Source: PALSA-911 sp963839645
Lineage (GTDB): Bacteria > Pseudomonadota > Alphaproteobacteria > Acetobacterales > Acetobacteraceae
NCBI GenBank assembly: GCA_963839645.1
Contig: CAWIVZ010000001.1
Location: 496,001 to 560,000, forward strand
Direction of reading: 5' to 3'
Length of the DNA stretch: 64,000 nt
Positions 1 through 8,547 of the stretch are shown here, piece after piece. The notes below the pieces were generated by a model, which worked only from the letters and a program-made list of their open reading frames with translations, was not told the origin of the DNA and ran no database searches. How positions within the stretch are numbered: the stretch's first letter is position 1; every line of letters begins with the position of its first letter. A program made the translations under genes and the position numbers.

Positions 1-254
1 CATGCTTGCGATCCATCATCGAGATGGCGAGGTTGGAGGGCGTGCCGCCGAACATGTCGGTCAGCAGCACCACGCCGTCGCCGGTGTCGCAGCGGTCGAT
101 GCAGGTCTCGATCTCGGTCCGGCGCCGCTCCATGTCGTCATCCGGGCCAATGCAGACGATATCCACATGCCGCTGGGCGCCAACGACATGCTCCATCGCC
201 AGGCGCAGTTCCTCGGCCAGGCGCCCGTGGGTGACCAGCACCATGCCGATCATC
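1..254 (-). CDS. PTS EIIA-Man family protein (3' end outside window)
   Basis: This is the N-terminal 84 residues of a mannose-type PTS IIA domain; the gene runs off the left edge. It opens with MIGMVLVTHGRLAEE, where the His of THG is the expected phosphorylated residue, and later has the family motif LLTDMFGGTPSN. No EIIB or EIIC transporter part is visible. With hprK and rapZ just upstream on the same strand it fits the incomplete, regulatory PTS of alphaproteobacteria, where phosphate flow signals metabolic state instead of driving sugar uptake. The start is the ATG at 254. A 232-nt gap separates it from rapZ, so it may have its own promoter. Confidence 0.9.
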
Positions 255-486
255 GCGGGTCCCGGATCGTTGTGGCGTCGCGGCCCGCAAGCGGGCGCGA
301 TTGTGCACGACCTGGTCCTATGAACGAGTGCCAAGAATCGGCCCGGGGAGGAAAGCGGGTTGGGAAGTTCATTTGGTCGTCTCAGGCCTCCTGTGCCTGA
401 ACCGGCGGGGGCAATCTGCCTCCGTCACTGAATAGGGTATCGCGCGGCGCTACATGCGCCAAATTCTCCGGCATATCCAGCCCATC

Positions 487-1587
487 TCATCGGCTGTCGC
501 CATCGAGACCCAGGGCGCCGGGTATTGAGGAGCCAGACATCGGGGAGCCAGACATCGGGGAGGCCGGCACTTGCGCTGCCGCTTCCAGATGCGGGCGTCG
601 CGGGCCATTCGCCGCACGCCCATCCTCAACGCTCCGTTCCGGCACGGAGCGGTTGGACAGGTAGGCGGCGGACAGGCCCTCTTTCACCAGTTCGCGGTGC
701 GAGACATGCAGGCGCCAACGCAGTCCCCGTGCGGCGATCAGACCGATCAGGTGATCCGACAGGTGCTCAACCAGGTAGACAGAACGATGCCGGCCGCCGG
801 TGCAGCCGATCGCGATCGTCGCATATTTCTTGCCTTCCTGCACGAACCTGGGCAGCAGCAGCTCGATCATCTGCGACAGACACGCGAAGAACCGGTCGAA
901 ATCCGGGTCCCCCGCGACGTACGCGCCCACATCGGCGTCAAGGCCGGTATGCGGCCGCAGCAGCGGGTCGTAATACGGGTTGCGCAGGAAGCGCGCGTCG
1001 AACACCAGATCCGCCTCCTTCGGTAGCCCCTGGGGATAGCCGAAGGACAGCAGCGTCACCACCAGGGCCGGCGCCACCCGCGCGCTGGCCGCGCCGAAAT
1101 GCCCTTCGATCAGTTGGCGCAGCGAGGCCAGCGGCAGGTCGGAGGTGTCGATCGCCAGGTCCGCCGCCTCCCGCAGGCTGCCGGTCAGGCCGATTTCCGC
1201 CGCGATGCCGTCCAGCACCCGCCCCTGCGGCGCCATCGGATGGCGCCGGCGGGTCTCGGTGTAGCGGCGCAGCAGCGCGGCCTCGTCGGCATGAAGATAC
1301 AGCATCTCGGCCCGCCAGGCAGGGTCGGCGCGCAACCGCGCGAGCTTGGCCAGCACCGCTGTGGCATTGAAGCCGCTGGTGCGCGTGTCCACGCCGATGG
1401 CGAGATTGCGCTCGGCGCCGTTCACCGCGGTATCGATCATCGACATCGGCAGGTTGTCCACCGTCTCATAGCCGAGATCTTCCAGAATATGCAGCGCGGA
1501 GGCCTTGCCGCTGCCCGATAACCCGCTGACCAGCACGACGCGCCGCTGCGCGGCCTCGCTACCTTCCATTTCTATGCTAGCCATCAT
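487..1587 (-). CDS. rapZ: RapZ-family nucleotide-binding regulator
   Basis: RapZ-family P-loop protein. In enterobacteria RapZ is the RNase E adapter controlling GlmS; in alphaproteobacteria its gene sits beside hprK. The chosen start at 1587 (366 aa) overlaps the hprK stop as ATGA, implying translational coupling. The Walker A-like GLSGSGKAS lies at about residues 22-30, followed by LGYETVDNLP. The conserved motif GCTGGRHRSV is at about 261-270 and HVSHREL at about 294-300. Homologues normally end near there, at 285-310 aa. Here about 65 extra residues follow, rich in Pro and Ser and including two MSGSP units. The extension could be genuine or the product of a frame change near 600-680. Confidence 0.9.
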   Translation of the reverse strand: MMASIEMEGSEAAQRRVVLVSGLSGSGKASALHILEDLGYETVDNLPMSMIDTAVNGAERNLAIGVDTRTSGFNATAVLAKLARLRADPAWRAEMLYLHADEAALLRRYTETRRRHPMAPQGRVLDGIAAEIGLTGSLREAADLAIDTSDLPLASLRQLIEGHFGAASARVAPALVVTLLSFGYPQGLPKEADLVFDARFLRNPYYDPLLRPHTGLDADVGAYVAGDPDFDRFFACLSQMIELLLPRFVQEGKKYATIAIGCTGGRHRSVYLVEHLSDHLIGLIAARGLRWRLHVSHRELVKEGLSAAYLSNRSVPERSVEDGRAANGPRRPHLEAAAQVPASPMSGSPMSGSSIPGALGLDGDSR

Positions 1588-2006
1588 GGCCTGAGAGCTC
1601 CCGCCACCTGCGCGACCCGCGCGAGGACACACTCCAACGCGAGTTCAACGATTGCCGGAGCGGACGCATGGCGCGCCTCGACGGCGATCAGCGGCAGGTT
1701 CAAGATGGGGTGCGTCATCGGTTCCGGCAAGCGGAGCACCGGGCGGTCGAGATCCACCACCAGAGCCAGGCTGGTTTGCGCAACATGGGCCAGACGAACG
1801 ATCCCAAGACCACGCACTTCCAACATCCCGGCGAGAGCCTTGGGCGGGCTGGCCAGCCCGTCCACGATTTCCACCCGGTCGTCGGCAACAAGGGCGAAGC
1901 CGCGATCGAGCAGGCGCAGCAAGAGATCGGACTTGCCCGATCCGGGGGGCCCGATCAGCAGCACGCCAGAACCAGCCTTTGAAGCGCAGCTTCCGTGCAT
2001 CTGCAT
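1584..2006 (-). CDS. hprK: HPr kinase/phosphorylase, short alphaproteobacterial form
   Basis: Only the C-terminal catalytic domain of HPr kinase is present (140 aa, against about 310 in Firmicutes), which is normal for alphaproteobacteria. Walker A GPPGSGKSD is at residues 18-27 and the HprK signature LEVRGLGIV is at 62-70. The enzyme phosphorylates and dephosphorylates HPr on serine, linking the regulatory PTS to metabolism. The stop overlaps the start of rapZ. An alternative ATG lies two codons downstream. No two-component pair, a frequent neighbour of hprK in this class, is present upstream; a divergent dehydratase gene starts at 2111. Confidence 0.93.
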   Translation of the reverse strand: MQMHGSCASKAGSGVLLIGPPGSGKSDLLLRLLDRGFALVADDRVEIVDGLASPPKALAGMLEVRGLGIVRLAHVAQTSLALVVDLDRPVLRLPEPMTHPILNLPLIAVEARHASAPAIVELALECVLARVAQVAGALRP

Positions 2007-2110
2007 GGGGTCGCAATTTGGCTCGGTCTGTTGCGGAAAGGAAGTACCTTATTGCAATCTGCAAGGGGCAAAAGCGTAAAACGCGAGATGATTGGACAAA
2101 ATAATACGGC

Positions 2111-3055
2111 ATGATTGGTCGATTTCAAATTAACGCCGCGGCGTCGCGCCTATCATCGTATGTGCGGCATACGCCTGTCCTCCGGCTCGCCGGTTCGGAG
2201 CTGGGCTTGCGCTTTCCGGTGTGCCTGAAGCTGGAGCTGCTGCAGCACGCCGGCAGCTTCAAGCCGCGCGGAGCCTTCAACCGGCTCCTCTGCGCTTCCC
2301 CCTCGCCACGGGCGGTGATCGCCGCATCCGGCGGCAACCACGGCGCCGCGGTCGCCTATGCCGCACGGGAGTTGGGCATCGGCGCGGAAATCTTCGTCCC
2401 GGGTCCGACCCCGGCGGCCAAGGTGGCGCGCATCGCCAGCTATGGCGCGCGGGTGGTGCAGGTCGGCTCTGCGTACAGCGACGCGCTGGAAGCCAGCCGC
2501 GTCCGACAGGCCGAGACCGGCGCGCTGGAGGTGCATGCCTACGACGATCCCGACGTGCTGGCCGGTCAGGGCACGGTGGGTCGCGAGTTCGAGGCCGATG
2601 CGCCCGACCTGACCCATATCCTGGTGGCGACCGGCGGCGGTGGGCTGATCGGCGGCATCGCCGCCTGGTACGCTTCCCGGGCCGAGGTGATCAGCGTCGA
2701 GCCGGAAGGCTGCCCGACGCTGCACTCGGCGCTGCGGGCCGGCGCGCCGGTGGCGGCCCCGGTAGGCGGCGTGGCGGCCGACAGCCTCGGCGCGAAACAG
2801 GTCGGCGCGCTGATGTTCCCGATTGCCGTGGCCCATGTGGCGCGAGCCGTGCTGGTCAGCGATGCCGCCATCCTGGAGGCGCAGCGCCTGCTGTGGGACC
2901 GCCTGCGGCTGGTCGCCGAGCCCGGCGGCGCGACCGCGCTGGCCGCGCTGCTGTCCGGAGCCTTTGTGCCGCCGGAGAATGCCCGGTCTAAACACGTGAG
3001 CGTCGGCGTGATCGTTTGCGGCGCCAACACCGACCCGTCGAAAGTGGCATCATGA
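2111..3055 (+). CDS. PLP-dependent threonine/serine dehydratase family protein
   Basis: Fold-type II PLP enzyme of 314 aa, of the serine/threonine dehydratase, serine racemase and hydroxyaspartate ammonia-lyase group. The PLP lysine is Lys51 in HAGSFKPRGAFN. The substrate loop is SGGNHG at 73-78 and the phosphate-binding glycine loop is GGGGLIGG at 175-182. It lacks the C-terminal ACT-like regulatory domain of biosynthetic IlvA, so it is probably a catabolic or racemase-type enzyme; the substrate cannot be read from the sequence. Its stop overlaps the start of the enoyl-CoA hydratase gene (ATGA), so the two are likely co-transcribed. Confidence 0.88.
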   Translation: MIGRFQINAAASRLSSYVRHTPVLRLAGSELGLRFPVCLKLELLQHAGSFKPRGAFNRLLCASPSPRAVIAASGGNHGAAVAYAARELGIGAEIFVPGPTPAAKVARIASYGARVVQVGSAYSDALEASRVRQAETGALEVHAYDDPDVLAGQGTVGREFEADAPDLTHILVATGGGGLIGGIAAWYASRAEVISVEPEGCPTLHSALRAGAPVAAPVGGVAADSLGAKQVGALMFPIAVAHVARAVLVSDAAILEAQRLLWDRLRLVAEPGGATALAALLSGAFVPPENARSKHVSVGVIVCGANTDPSKVAS

Positions 3056-3849
3056 CCCCGGAAAAAATCGTTCTGCTCGATATCGCCGCCAATGGCGTGG
3101 CCACCGCCACGCTGAACCGGCCGGAAATCGGCAACGCCTATAACCTGGAGATGCTGGAGCAGGTGATCGCCGGGTTGGAACAGCTGGCCGGCGATCCCGC
3201 CGTACGCTGCCTGGTGATCCGCGGCGCCGGGCGGCATTTCCAGGCCGGGGCGGACATCAACTGGCTGAACGAGGCCGGGAAATATCCGCCCGAACAGGCC
3301 CTGGCGGCGTCCATGACCACGGTGCGTGCGCTGGCGCTGTTGAACGAGTTCCCTAAGCCGACCATCGCCATGGTGCATGGCGCCTGTTTCGGCGGCGGCG
3401 TCGGGATCGTGTGCTGCGCCGATGTGGCGCTGGCCACGCCGGACAGCCTGTTCGGGATCACCGAGATCCGCGTCGGCACCGCACCGACGCCGATTTCCAC
3501 CCACATGGTCAACGCGATCGGCCTGCGGCAGACGCGCCGCTACGCCATCACCGGCGAGCGCTTCGACGCCACGGAGGCCTGCCGCATAGGTCTGGTGCAT
3601 GAGGTTGTCGCGGCGGACGCGGTCGAAGCGCGGCTGGCGGCGGTGATCGACGCCATCCTGCTGGGCGGGCCCAACGCGATCGCCACGATCAAGAATGCCA
3701 TCCTGGCCGATAACGGGCTGAAGCTCAGCGACAGCCAGATCAAGCTGATGGCCTTCGAGCACAACCGGGCGCGCAGTTCGGCCGAGGCGCAGGAAGGCAC
3801 GGGCGCCTTCCGCGAAAAGCGCAAGCCTGGCTGGTACCGTCCCGGCTAA
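3052..3849 (+). CDS. Enoyl-CoA hydratase/isomerase family protein
   Basis: Crotonase-fold protein of 265 aa. The start at 3052 is chosen because it overlaps the preceding stop (ATGA). The oxyanion-hole motifs are FQAGADINWL and HGACFGGGVGIVCCAD, and the region ITEIRVGTAP carries the usual catalytic glutamate position. The sequence resembles short-chain and branched-chain enoyl-CoA hydratases (methylglutaconyl or isohexenylglutaconyl type) more than FadB-type fusions, but the exact acyl-CoA substrate is uncertain. Coupling to a PLP dehydratase suggests amino-acid or branched acid catabolism. It converges on ctaG, with 29 nt between the stops. Confidence 0.88.
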   Translation: MTPEKIVLLDIAANGVATATLNRPEIGNAYNLEMLEQVIAGLEQLAGDPAVRCLVIRGAGRHFQAGADINWLNEAGKYPPEQALAASMTTVRALALLNEFPKPTIAMVHGACFGGGVGIVCCADVALATPDSLFGITEIRVGTAPTPISTHMVNAIGLRQTRRYAITGERFDATEACRIGLVHEVVAADAVEARLAAVIDAILLGGPNAIATIKNAILADNGLKLSDSQIKLMAFEHNRARSSAEAQEGTGAFREKRKPGWYRPG

Positions 3850-3878
3850 CCGCTAACCGCTAACCACAAGACGCAGGA

Positions 3879-4466
3879 TCAGCGGACGAGCGGGCCGACA
3901 TGCGGCCCGGCCTTGGCCAGGGCGCCGCTTTTAATTGCGTCATCCAGGGCACGGAAGAACGTGTACGACAGGGTGACCTCATGCACATCGGCGGTATTGG
4001 GATCGCTGGAGATGGCGGGGTCGACCCAGAACGTGACCGGGAAATCCATTTTCTGCCCGGCCTTCAGGGTCTGCTCGTTGAAGCAGAAGCAGGCGGTCTT
4101 GTGGAAGTATTTCGCGGCCTTCTCCGGGGTGATGTTGTACAACGCCACGCCGGTCACCACCGCCGGCGACAGGTTCTGCGCGGTGTAGATGGCCAGCTTT
4201 TCCTCGCCCAGTTCCACCCGAACCTCATTCACCGCCGGCGCGAATTTCCAGGGCAGGCCGGGATTGGTATCGGCGTTGAACCGGACGGAAATGGTCTTGC
4301 TGATCACGCCCGGCGACACCCCGCCGATCTGCGGCGTGCCGCCGAAGCCGGTGGCGGCGCAGAACATCCGATAGAGCGGCACCGACGCGAAGGCCAGTCC
4401 ACCCATGCCCGCGATCACGCCGACGAGTGCCAGCAGGATCCATCCATTTCCGCGTCTTTGAGCCAT
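3879..4466 (-). CDS. ctaG: Cytochrome c oxidase assembly protein CtaG (Cox11)
   Basis: Cox11/CtaG, 195 aa, delivers copper to the CuB site of subunit I. One N-terminal membrane segment (about 10-30) is followed by a periplasmic domain. The copper-binding Cys-Phe-Cys-Phe motif is at 126-129 (TACFCFNEQTL), and a further conserved Cys36 follows the membrane anchor. It is the last gene of the minus-strand oxidase cluster. The subunit III gene ctaE, which often follows ctaG in alphaproteobacteria, is absent; a convergent enoyl-CoA hydratase gene lies there instead. Confidence 0.95.
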   Translation of the reverse strand: MAQRRGNGWILLALVGVIAGMGGLAFASVPLYRMFCAATGFGGTPQIGGVSPGVISKTISVRFNADTNPGLPWKFAPAVNEVRVELGEEKLAIYTAQNLSPAVVTGVALYNITPEKAAKYFHKTACFCFNEQTLKAGQKMDFPVTFWVDPAISSDPNTADVHEVTLSYTFFRALDDAIKSGALAKAGPHVGPLVR

Positions 4467-4503
4467 GGCCCCTATGTCGATCCGCGCTCGCCCGGTTGCA
4501 AGT

Positions 4504-4660
4504 CTACAGATGCGGCTTCATCAGCTTGACGATGGTCACCGCGTAGAACAGGCCGGAGAGCGCCAGCAACGCCAGCAAAAGGCCCCAGTTGCGCAGCTTC
4601 CTCCGCCGCCCGATTGCCGCCGAACTCGGCGCGCCCGATCTTTTCCGGCAAATCCATCAT
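4504..4660 (-). CDS. Small single-span protein of the cta cluster (CoxF-like), frame broken
   Basis: Between ctaB and ctaG the minus strand encodes a short basic N-terminus and one hydrophobic helix ending FYAVTIVKLMKPHL, with its stop at 4504-4506. Many alphaproteobacterial oxidase clusters carry such a small protein (about 45-60 aa) at this position. The frame of the helix has no ATG, GTG or TTG start. The ATG at 4658-4660, 5 nt downstream of the ctaB stop, is in another frame. A one-base slip near the repeated GGCGGC/GGAGG stretch (about 4600-4615) would join them. The function is not established; the family assignment rests on position and the helix sequence. Confidence 0.55.
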
Positions 4661-4664
4661 ACGC

Positions 4665-5690
4665 TTAGCCTAACAGTTGCGAAAACGGGATCGGCCCGCT
4701 CAGCCGATCCAGCGCGAGTGCGCCGAACAGCAGGAACAGATACAGGATCGAGAACTTGAAGGCCGCGCGAGCCGGACGGTCGTTGGTCAGGCTGACCCCG
4801 TCGGCATCCTGCCTGTCCCGCGCCACCCGCCAGACGCAGGCGAGAAAATAGCCGCCCAACACCAAGGCCGAGACCGCATACACCATGCCCGAGAAGCCGA
4901 TCAGCCACGGGGCGAGCGTGATCGGCACCAGCACCAGCGTGTAGAGCACGATCTGGCGGCGGGTTTCACGCGCGCCGGCCACCACGGGCAGCATCGGCAC
5001 GCCGGCACGCCGGTAATCGGCGTTGGCGTACAGCGCCAGCGACCAGAAATGCGGCGGAGTCCAGAAGAACACGATGGCGAACATCAGCAGCGGCACGAGG
5101 TCGACCGACCCGGTCACGGCCGCCCAGCCGATCACCGGGGGGAAGGCGCCGGCAGCGCCGCCGATGACGATGTTCTGCGGTGTGCGGCGCTTCAGCCACA
5201 TCGTGTAGATGAAGACATAGAAGCCGATCGACAGGGCCAGCACGGCGGCCGCGGCCGTGTTGGTCGCCAGATACATCACCGCCACGGAGGCGCCGGCAAG
5301 GAAGATGCCGTAGCCGAGCGCCGCTTCCGGCGCGATGCGCCCGGTCGGGATCGGCCGGTTGCGGGTGCGGTGCATCACCGCGTCGATATCGCGATCGAAC
5401 CACATGTTGATCGCGCCGGCGGCGCCGGCGGCCACGGCGATCGACAGGATCGCCGCGAAGGCCAGCACGGGATGCAGGTGTCCGGGGGCCACCACCATGC
5501 CGATCAGCCCGGTGAACACCACCAGCGACAGCACGCGCGGCTTCAGCAGGGTGATCCAGTCACGCAGTTCGGACTCGGACGCCAGCACATCGGCGGCAAC
5601 CGACGGGGACGAAACGGATGCGGAAGAAACGGACAGGGGGGAAAGCTCCCCCCTGTTCGCCGCACCCGTCGTGGCAGCAGTGTCATTCAT
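4665..5690 (-). CDS. ctaB: Protoheme IX farnesyltransferase
   Basis: UbiA-family prenyltransferase of 341 aa that converts heme B to heme O for the oxidase. The first catalytic motif, NMWFDRDID at 95-103 followed by RTRNRPIPTGR, is characteristic of CtaB/CyoE. Eight or nine hydrophobic segments follow. The N-terminus has about 40 poorly conserved residues rich in Ser and Ala before the core begins at LLKPRVLSLVVFTG, so a later start is possible. The gene lies between ctaD and ctaG, as in most alphaproteobacteria. Confidence 0.95.
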   Translation of the reverse strand: MNDTAATTGAANRGELSPLSVSSASVSSPSVAADVLASESELRDWITLLKPRVLSLVVFTGLIGMVVAPGHLHPVLAFAAILSIAVAAGAAGAINMWFDRDIDAVMHRTRNRPIPTGRIAPEAALGYGIFLAGASVAVMYLATNTAAAAVLALSIGFYVFIYTMWLKRRTPQNIVIGGAAGAFPPVIGWAAVTGSVDLVPLLMFAIVFFWTPPHFWSLALYANADYRRAGVPMLPVVAGARETRRQIVLYTLVLVPITLAPWLIGFSGMVYAVSALVLGGYFLACVWRVARDRQDADGVSLTNDRPARAAFKFSILYLFLLFGALALDRLSGPIPFSQLLG

Positions 5691-5773
5691 GGTTTACGCC
5701 ATCGCTTTCAACATCATGGGCGCGGGCATCGTGGGCGCTGGCTGGCGGCAATGGATGCCGCCGCCGGACGCGA

Positions 5774-7378
5774 TCACTGGATCCGGGGCAGTTCCTCGAA
5801 GGTGTGGAACGGCGGCGGGGAACTGACGGACCATTCCAGCGTGGTGGCGCCTTCGCCCCACTGGTTGGCCGGCACCCGAGCCCCGGCGGTGAAGGTGCGG
5901 AACATCGTGTAGAAGAACACCAGAAAGGCGATCCCGGAGATAAATGCGCCGATGGAGGACACGTAGTTCCAGCCAGCGAAGGCGGCCGGATAGTCCGGGT
6001 AGCGGCGCGGCATGCCGGCCAGACCCAGGAAGTGCTGCGGGAAAAAGGTCAGGTTGACGCCGATGAACGTCAGCCAGAAATGCAGCCGGGCCCAGAACTC
6101 GGGGTACTGCCGGCCCGACATTTTGCCGACCCAGTAGTAGACGCCGCAGAAGATCGAGAACACCGCGCCCAGCGACAGCACGTAGTGGAAGTGCGCGATC
6201 ACGTAGTAGGTGTTGTGCACCACCTGGTCGATGCCGGCATTGGCCAGCACCACGCCGGTCACGCCGCCGATGGTGAACACGAAAATGAAGCCGATCGCCC
6301 ACAGCATCGGCACTTCGAAGCGGATCGACCCACCCCACATCGTCGCGATCCAGGAGAAGATCTTCACACCCGTGGGCACCGCGATGACCATGGTGGCGGC
6401 CATGAAGTAGGCGCGGGTATCGACGTCCATGCCCGACACATACATGTGATGCGCCCAGACGACGAACCCGACCACGCCGATCGCGACCATCGCGTAGGCC
6501 ATGCCGAGATAGCCGAACACGGGCTTACGGCTGAAGGTCGAGATGACGTGGCTGATGATGCCGAAGCCCGGCAGGATCATGATGTACACTTCGGGGTGGC
6601 CGAAGAACCAGAACAGATGCTGGAACAGCACCGGATCACCGCCGCCCGACACTTCGAAGAACGACGTGCCGAAATTGCGGTCGGTGATCAGCATGGTGAT
6701 GGCGCCGGCCAGAACCGGAACCGACAGCAGCAGCAGGAACGCGGTGACCAGCGATGCCCAGATGAACAGCGGCATCTTGTGCAGGGTCATGCCCGGCGCG
6801 CGCATGTTGAAGATAGTGGTGATGAAGTTAATGGCGCCGAGAAGGGAGCTGATACCGGCCAGATGCAGCGCGAACAGCGTGCAGTCCATGCCGATGCCCG
6901 GCTCATAGGTCGCGTTCGACAGCGGCGGATACAATGTCCAGCCCGAGCCGGACTCACCGGCCAGCAGGCCATACATGATCAGGCAGAAGGCCGGCGGCAG
7001 CAGCCAGAAGCTGATGTTGTTCAGGCGGGGGAACGCCATGTCCGGGGCGCCGATCATCAGCGGGATGAACCAGTTGCCGAACCCGCCGATCAGCGCCGGC
7101 ATGACCGAGAAGAAGATCATCAGCAGGCCGTGCGCCGTGATGATGGTGTTCCACTCCTGCCCGGAGGTCACCAGCGTGTTGCCCGGGAACATCAGCTGCG
7201 CGCGCATGATCATCGACAGCGCGCCGCCGACCAGGCCGCCGACGGCCGCGAAGAGCAGATAGAGCGTGCCGATGTCCTTGTGGTTGGTGCTGAACAGCCA
7301 GCGGGTGACGAATCCCGGATGATGGCCGTGATCGTCGTGGCCGTGCGCGTCTGCGTGATCGTGGGTCGTGGAAGCCAT
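5774..7378 (-). CDS. ctaD: Cytochrome c oxidase subunit I (aa3 type)
   Basis: Heme-copper oxidase subunit I of about 534 aa. The start at 7378 (MASTTHDHADAHGHDDHG) is chosen over an ATG 14 codons upstream because GCAGGAG sits just before it. WFFGHPEVYIMILPGFG holds the CuB histidine and the cross-linked tyrosine, HH in VWAHHMYVSGMD gives the other CuB ligands, and HNTYYVIAHFHYVLSLG gives the heme a/a3 histidines. The His-rich N-terminus is usual in Acetobacteraceae. Type A proton-channel residues are likely but were not checked one by one. Confidence 0.96.
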   Translation of the reverse strand: MASTTHDHADAHGHDDHGHHPGFVTRWLFSTNHKDIGTLYLLFAAVGGLVGGALSMIMRAQLMFPGNTLVTSGQEWNTIITAHGLLMIFFSVMPALIGGFGNWFIPLMIGAPDMAFPRLNNISFWLLPPAFCLIMYGLLAGESGSGWTLYPPLSNATYEPGIGMDCTLFALHLAGISSLLGAINFITTIFNMRAPGMTLHKMPLFIWASLVTAFLLLLSVPVLAGAITMLITDRNFGTSFFEVSGGGDPVLFQHLFWFFGHPEVYIMILPGFGIISHVISTFSRKPVFGYLGMAYAMVAIGVVGFVVWAHHMYVSGMDVDTRAYFMAATMVIAVPTGVKIFSWIATMWGGSIRFEVPMLWAIGFIFVFTIGGVTGVVLANAGIDQVVHNTYYVIAHFHYVLSLGAVFSIFCGVYYWVGKMSGRQYPEFWARLHFWLTFIGVNLTFFPQHFLGLAGMPRRYPDYPAAFAGWNYVSSIGAFISGIAFLVFFYTMFRTFTAGARVPANQWGEGATTLEWSVSSPPPFHTFEELPRIQ

Positions 7379-7462
7379 GGTCTTCTGCTCCTGCAAGCGC
7401 GGACTGCGGGGCCGCGCCAAATCTAATTCGCCAAAGGCGTTCGGACGGGAGTTCCGTCCAGT

Positions 7463-8368
7463 CTAGCGCTGGTTCTCGGCGACCGTCAGCAATTTCGGCG
7501 ATGCGTCGGCCGTGCGGGCCGGTGCTGCCGGAACCGCCGGCGCCGCGTCGGAGAACTTCGTCTTGGCGGTCACCAGCCAGGCGTTGAATTCCTGCTCGGG
7601 CACGGCACGGATGACGATCGGCATGCGCGAATGGTTGGTGCCGCAGACCTGGTTGCACTCGCCGTAGTATGTGCCGGGCTCGTTGGCCTTGAACCATGTC
7701 TCGATCGTACGGCCGGGAATCGCGTAGCGCTGCACGCCGAGCGAGGGGATGAACCAGCTATGGATCACGTCAGCGCTGTTGGTCAGCACGCGGATGTTCT
7801 TGCCGGCCGGCACCACCAGTTCGTTGTCCACCGAGAGCATACGCAGCTTGCCCTGCTTGGCGGCGTCTTCGTCCGACAGGCCGTAGCTGGTGAAATTGAG
7901 GTCGCCCTTGTCGGGGTAGGTGTATTCCCAATACCACTGATGGGCGGTCGCCTTGATGGTCAGCTGGGGGTTCTCGGTCCGGTCCTGGAAGTAGACCAGC
8001 CGGAAGGATGGGATCGCGATCACCACCAGGATCAGCACGGGGATCACGGTCCAGGCCACTTCCAGGCCGGTGTGATGGGCGAGTTGGCTGGGATTGGGGT
8101 TCGATTTCTCGTTGAAGCGAACCATCACCCAGACCAGCAGCAGGGCGACGAAGATGGTGATCACCGTGATGATCACCAGAACCAGGTTATGCAGGCTGAC
8201 GATGCCTTCCTTCACCGGGCTGAAAGGAGTCCCCATGCCGATCGACCAGTTCTGCGGGGCCTGTGCCAGCGCCGCCGTGCTCATCGCCACCGGCGCGAGG
8301 AGAACTGCCAATACCGCGGCAGATAGTGCGGCAGAAAACCGCGAGAAAAATTGCATCGCCCGTCCCAT
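7463..8368 (-). CDS. ctaC: Cytochrome c oxidase subunit II
   Basis: Subunit II, 301 aa, with a signal peptide (about 1-36, ending ALAQA), two membrane helices (about 58-85 and 103-126) and a periplasmic cupredoxin domain. The CuA ligands are visible: His203, Cys238 and Cys242 in GECNQVCGTNH, His246 and Met249. The aromatic electron-entry stretch HQWYWEY is at 143-149. No fused cytochrome c domain is present. A second in-frame ATG four codons downstream could be the true start. It is the first gene of the oxidase cluster, so the promoter should lie in the 179-nt gap upstream. Confidence 0.96.
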   Translation of the reverse strand: MGRAMQFFSRFSAALSAAVLAVLLAPVAMSTAALAQAPQNWSIGMGTPFSPVKEGIVSLHNLVLVIITVITIFVALLLVWVMVRFNEKSNPNPSQLAHHTGLEVAWTVIPVLILVVIAIPSFRLVYFQDRTENPQLTIKATAHQWYWEYTYPDKGDLNFTSYGLSDEDAAKQGKLRMLSVDNELVVPAGKNIRVLTNSADVIHSWFIPSLGVQRYAIPGRTIETWFKANEPGTYYGECNQVCGTNHSRMPIVIRAVPEQEFNAWLVTAKTKFSDAAPAVPAAPARTADASPKLLTVAENQR

Positions 8369-8547
8369 TCCGCTTTCGTCAAGCCAACCAGTCCAGGCCC
8401 GACCTACATATTCTTCGGCCTACCGGAGCCGGCGCTCGAGATCAAGGGGCTACCGGCTAACCCGAACCTTCTACACCAACAGCATATTGGCCAGGCATTT
8501 CCGTCGGCAATAGAACAACGACCCCTGGTCGGGCCGGAAAGGCAGGG

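Noticed and set aside
4472..4660. The 62-residue frame starting at the ATG at 4660 as a complete protein.
   Set aside because: It has no hydrophobic segment and no similarity to cta-cluster proteins; the membrane helix expected here lies in the neighbouring frame.
5618..7426. A 602-codon plus-strand frame opposite ctaD.
   Set aside because: His/Arg/Gln-rich antisense reading of a well-conserved oxidase gene.
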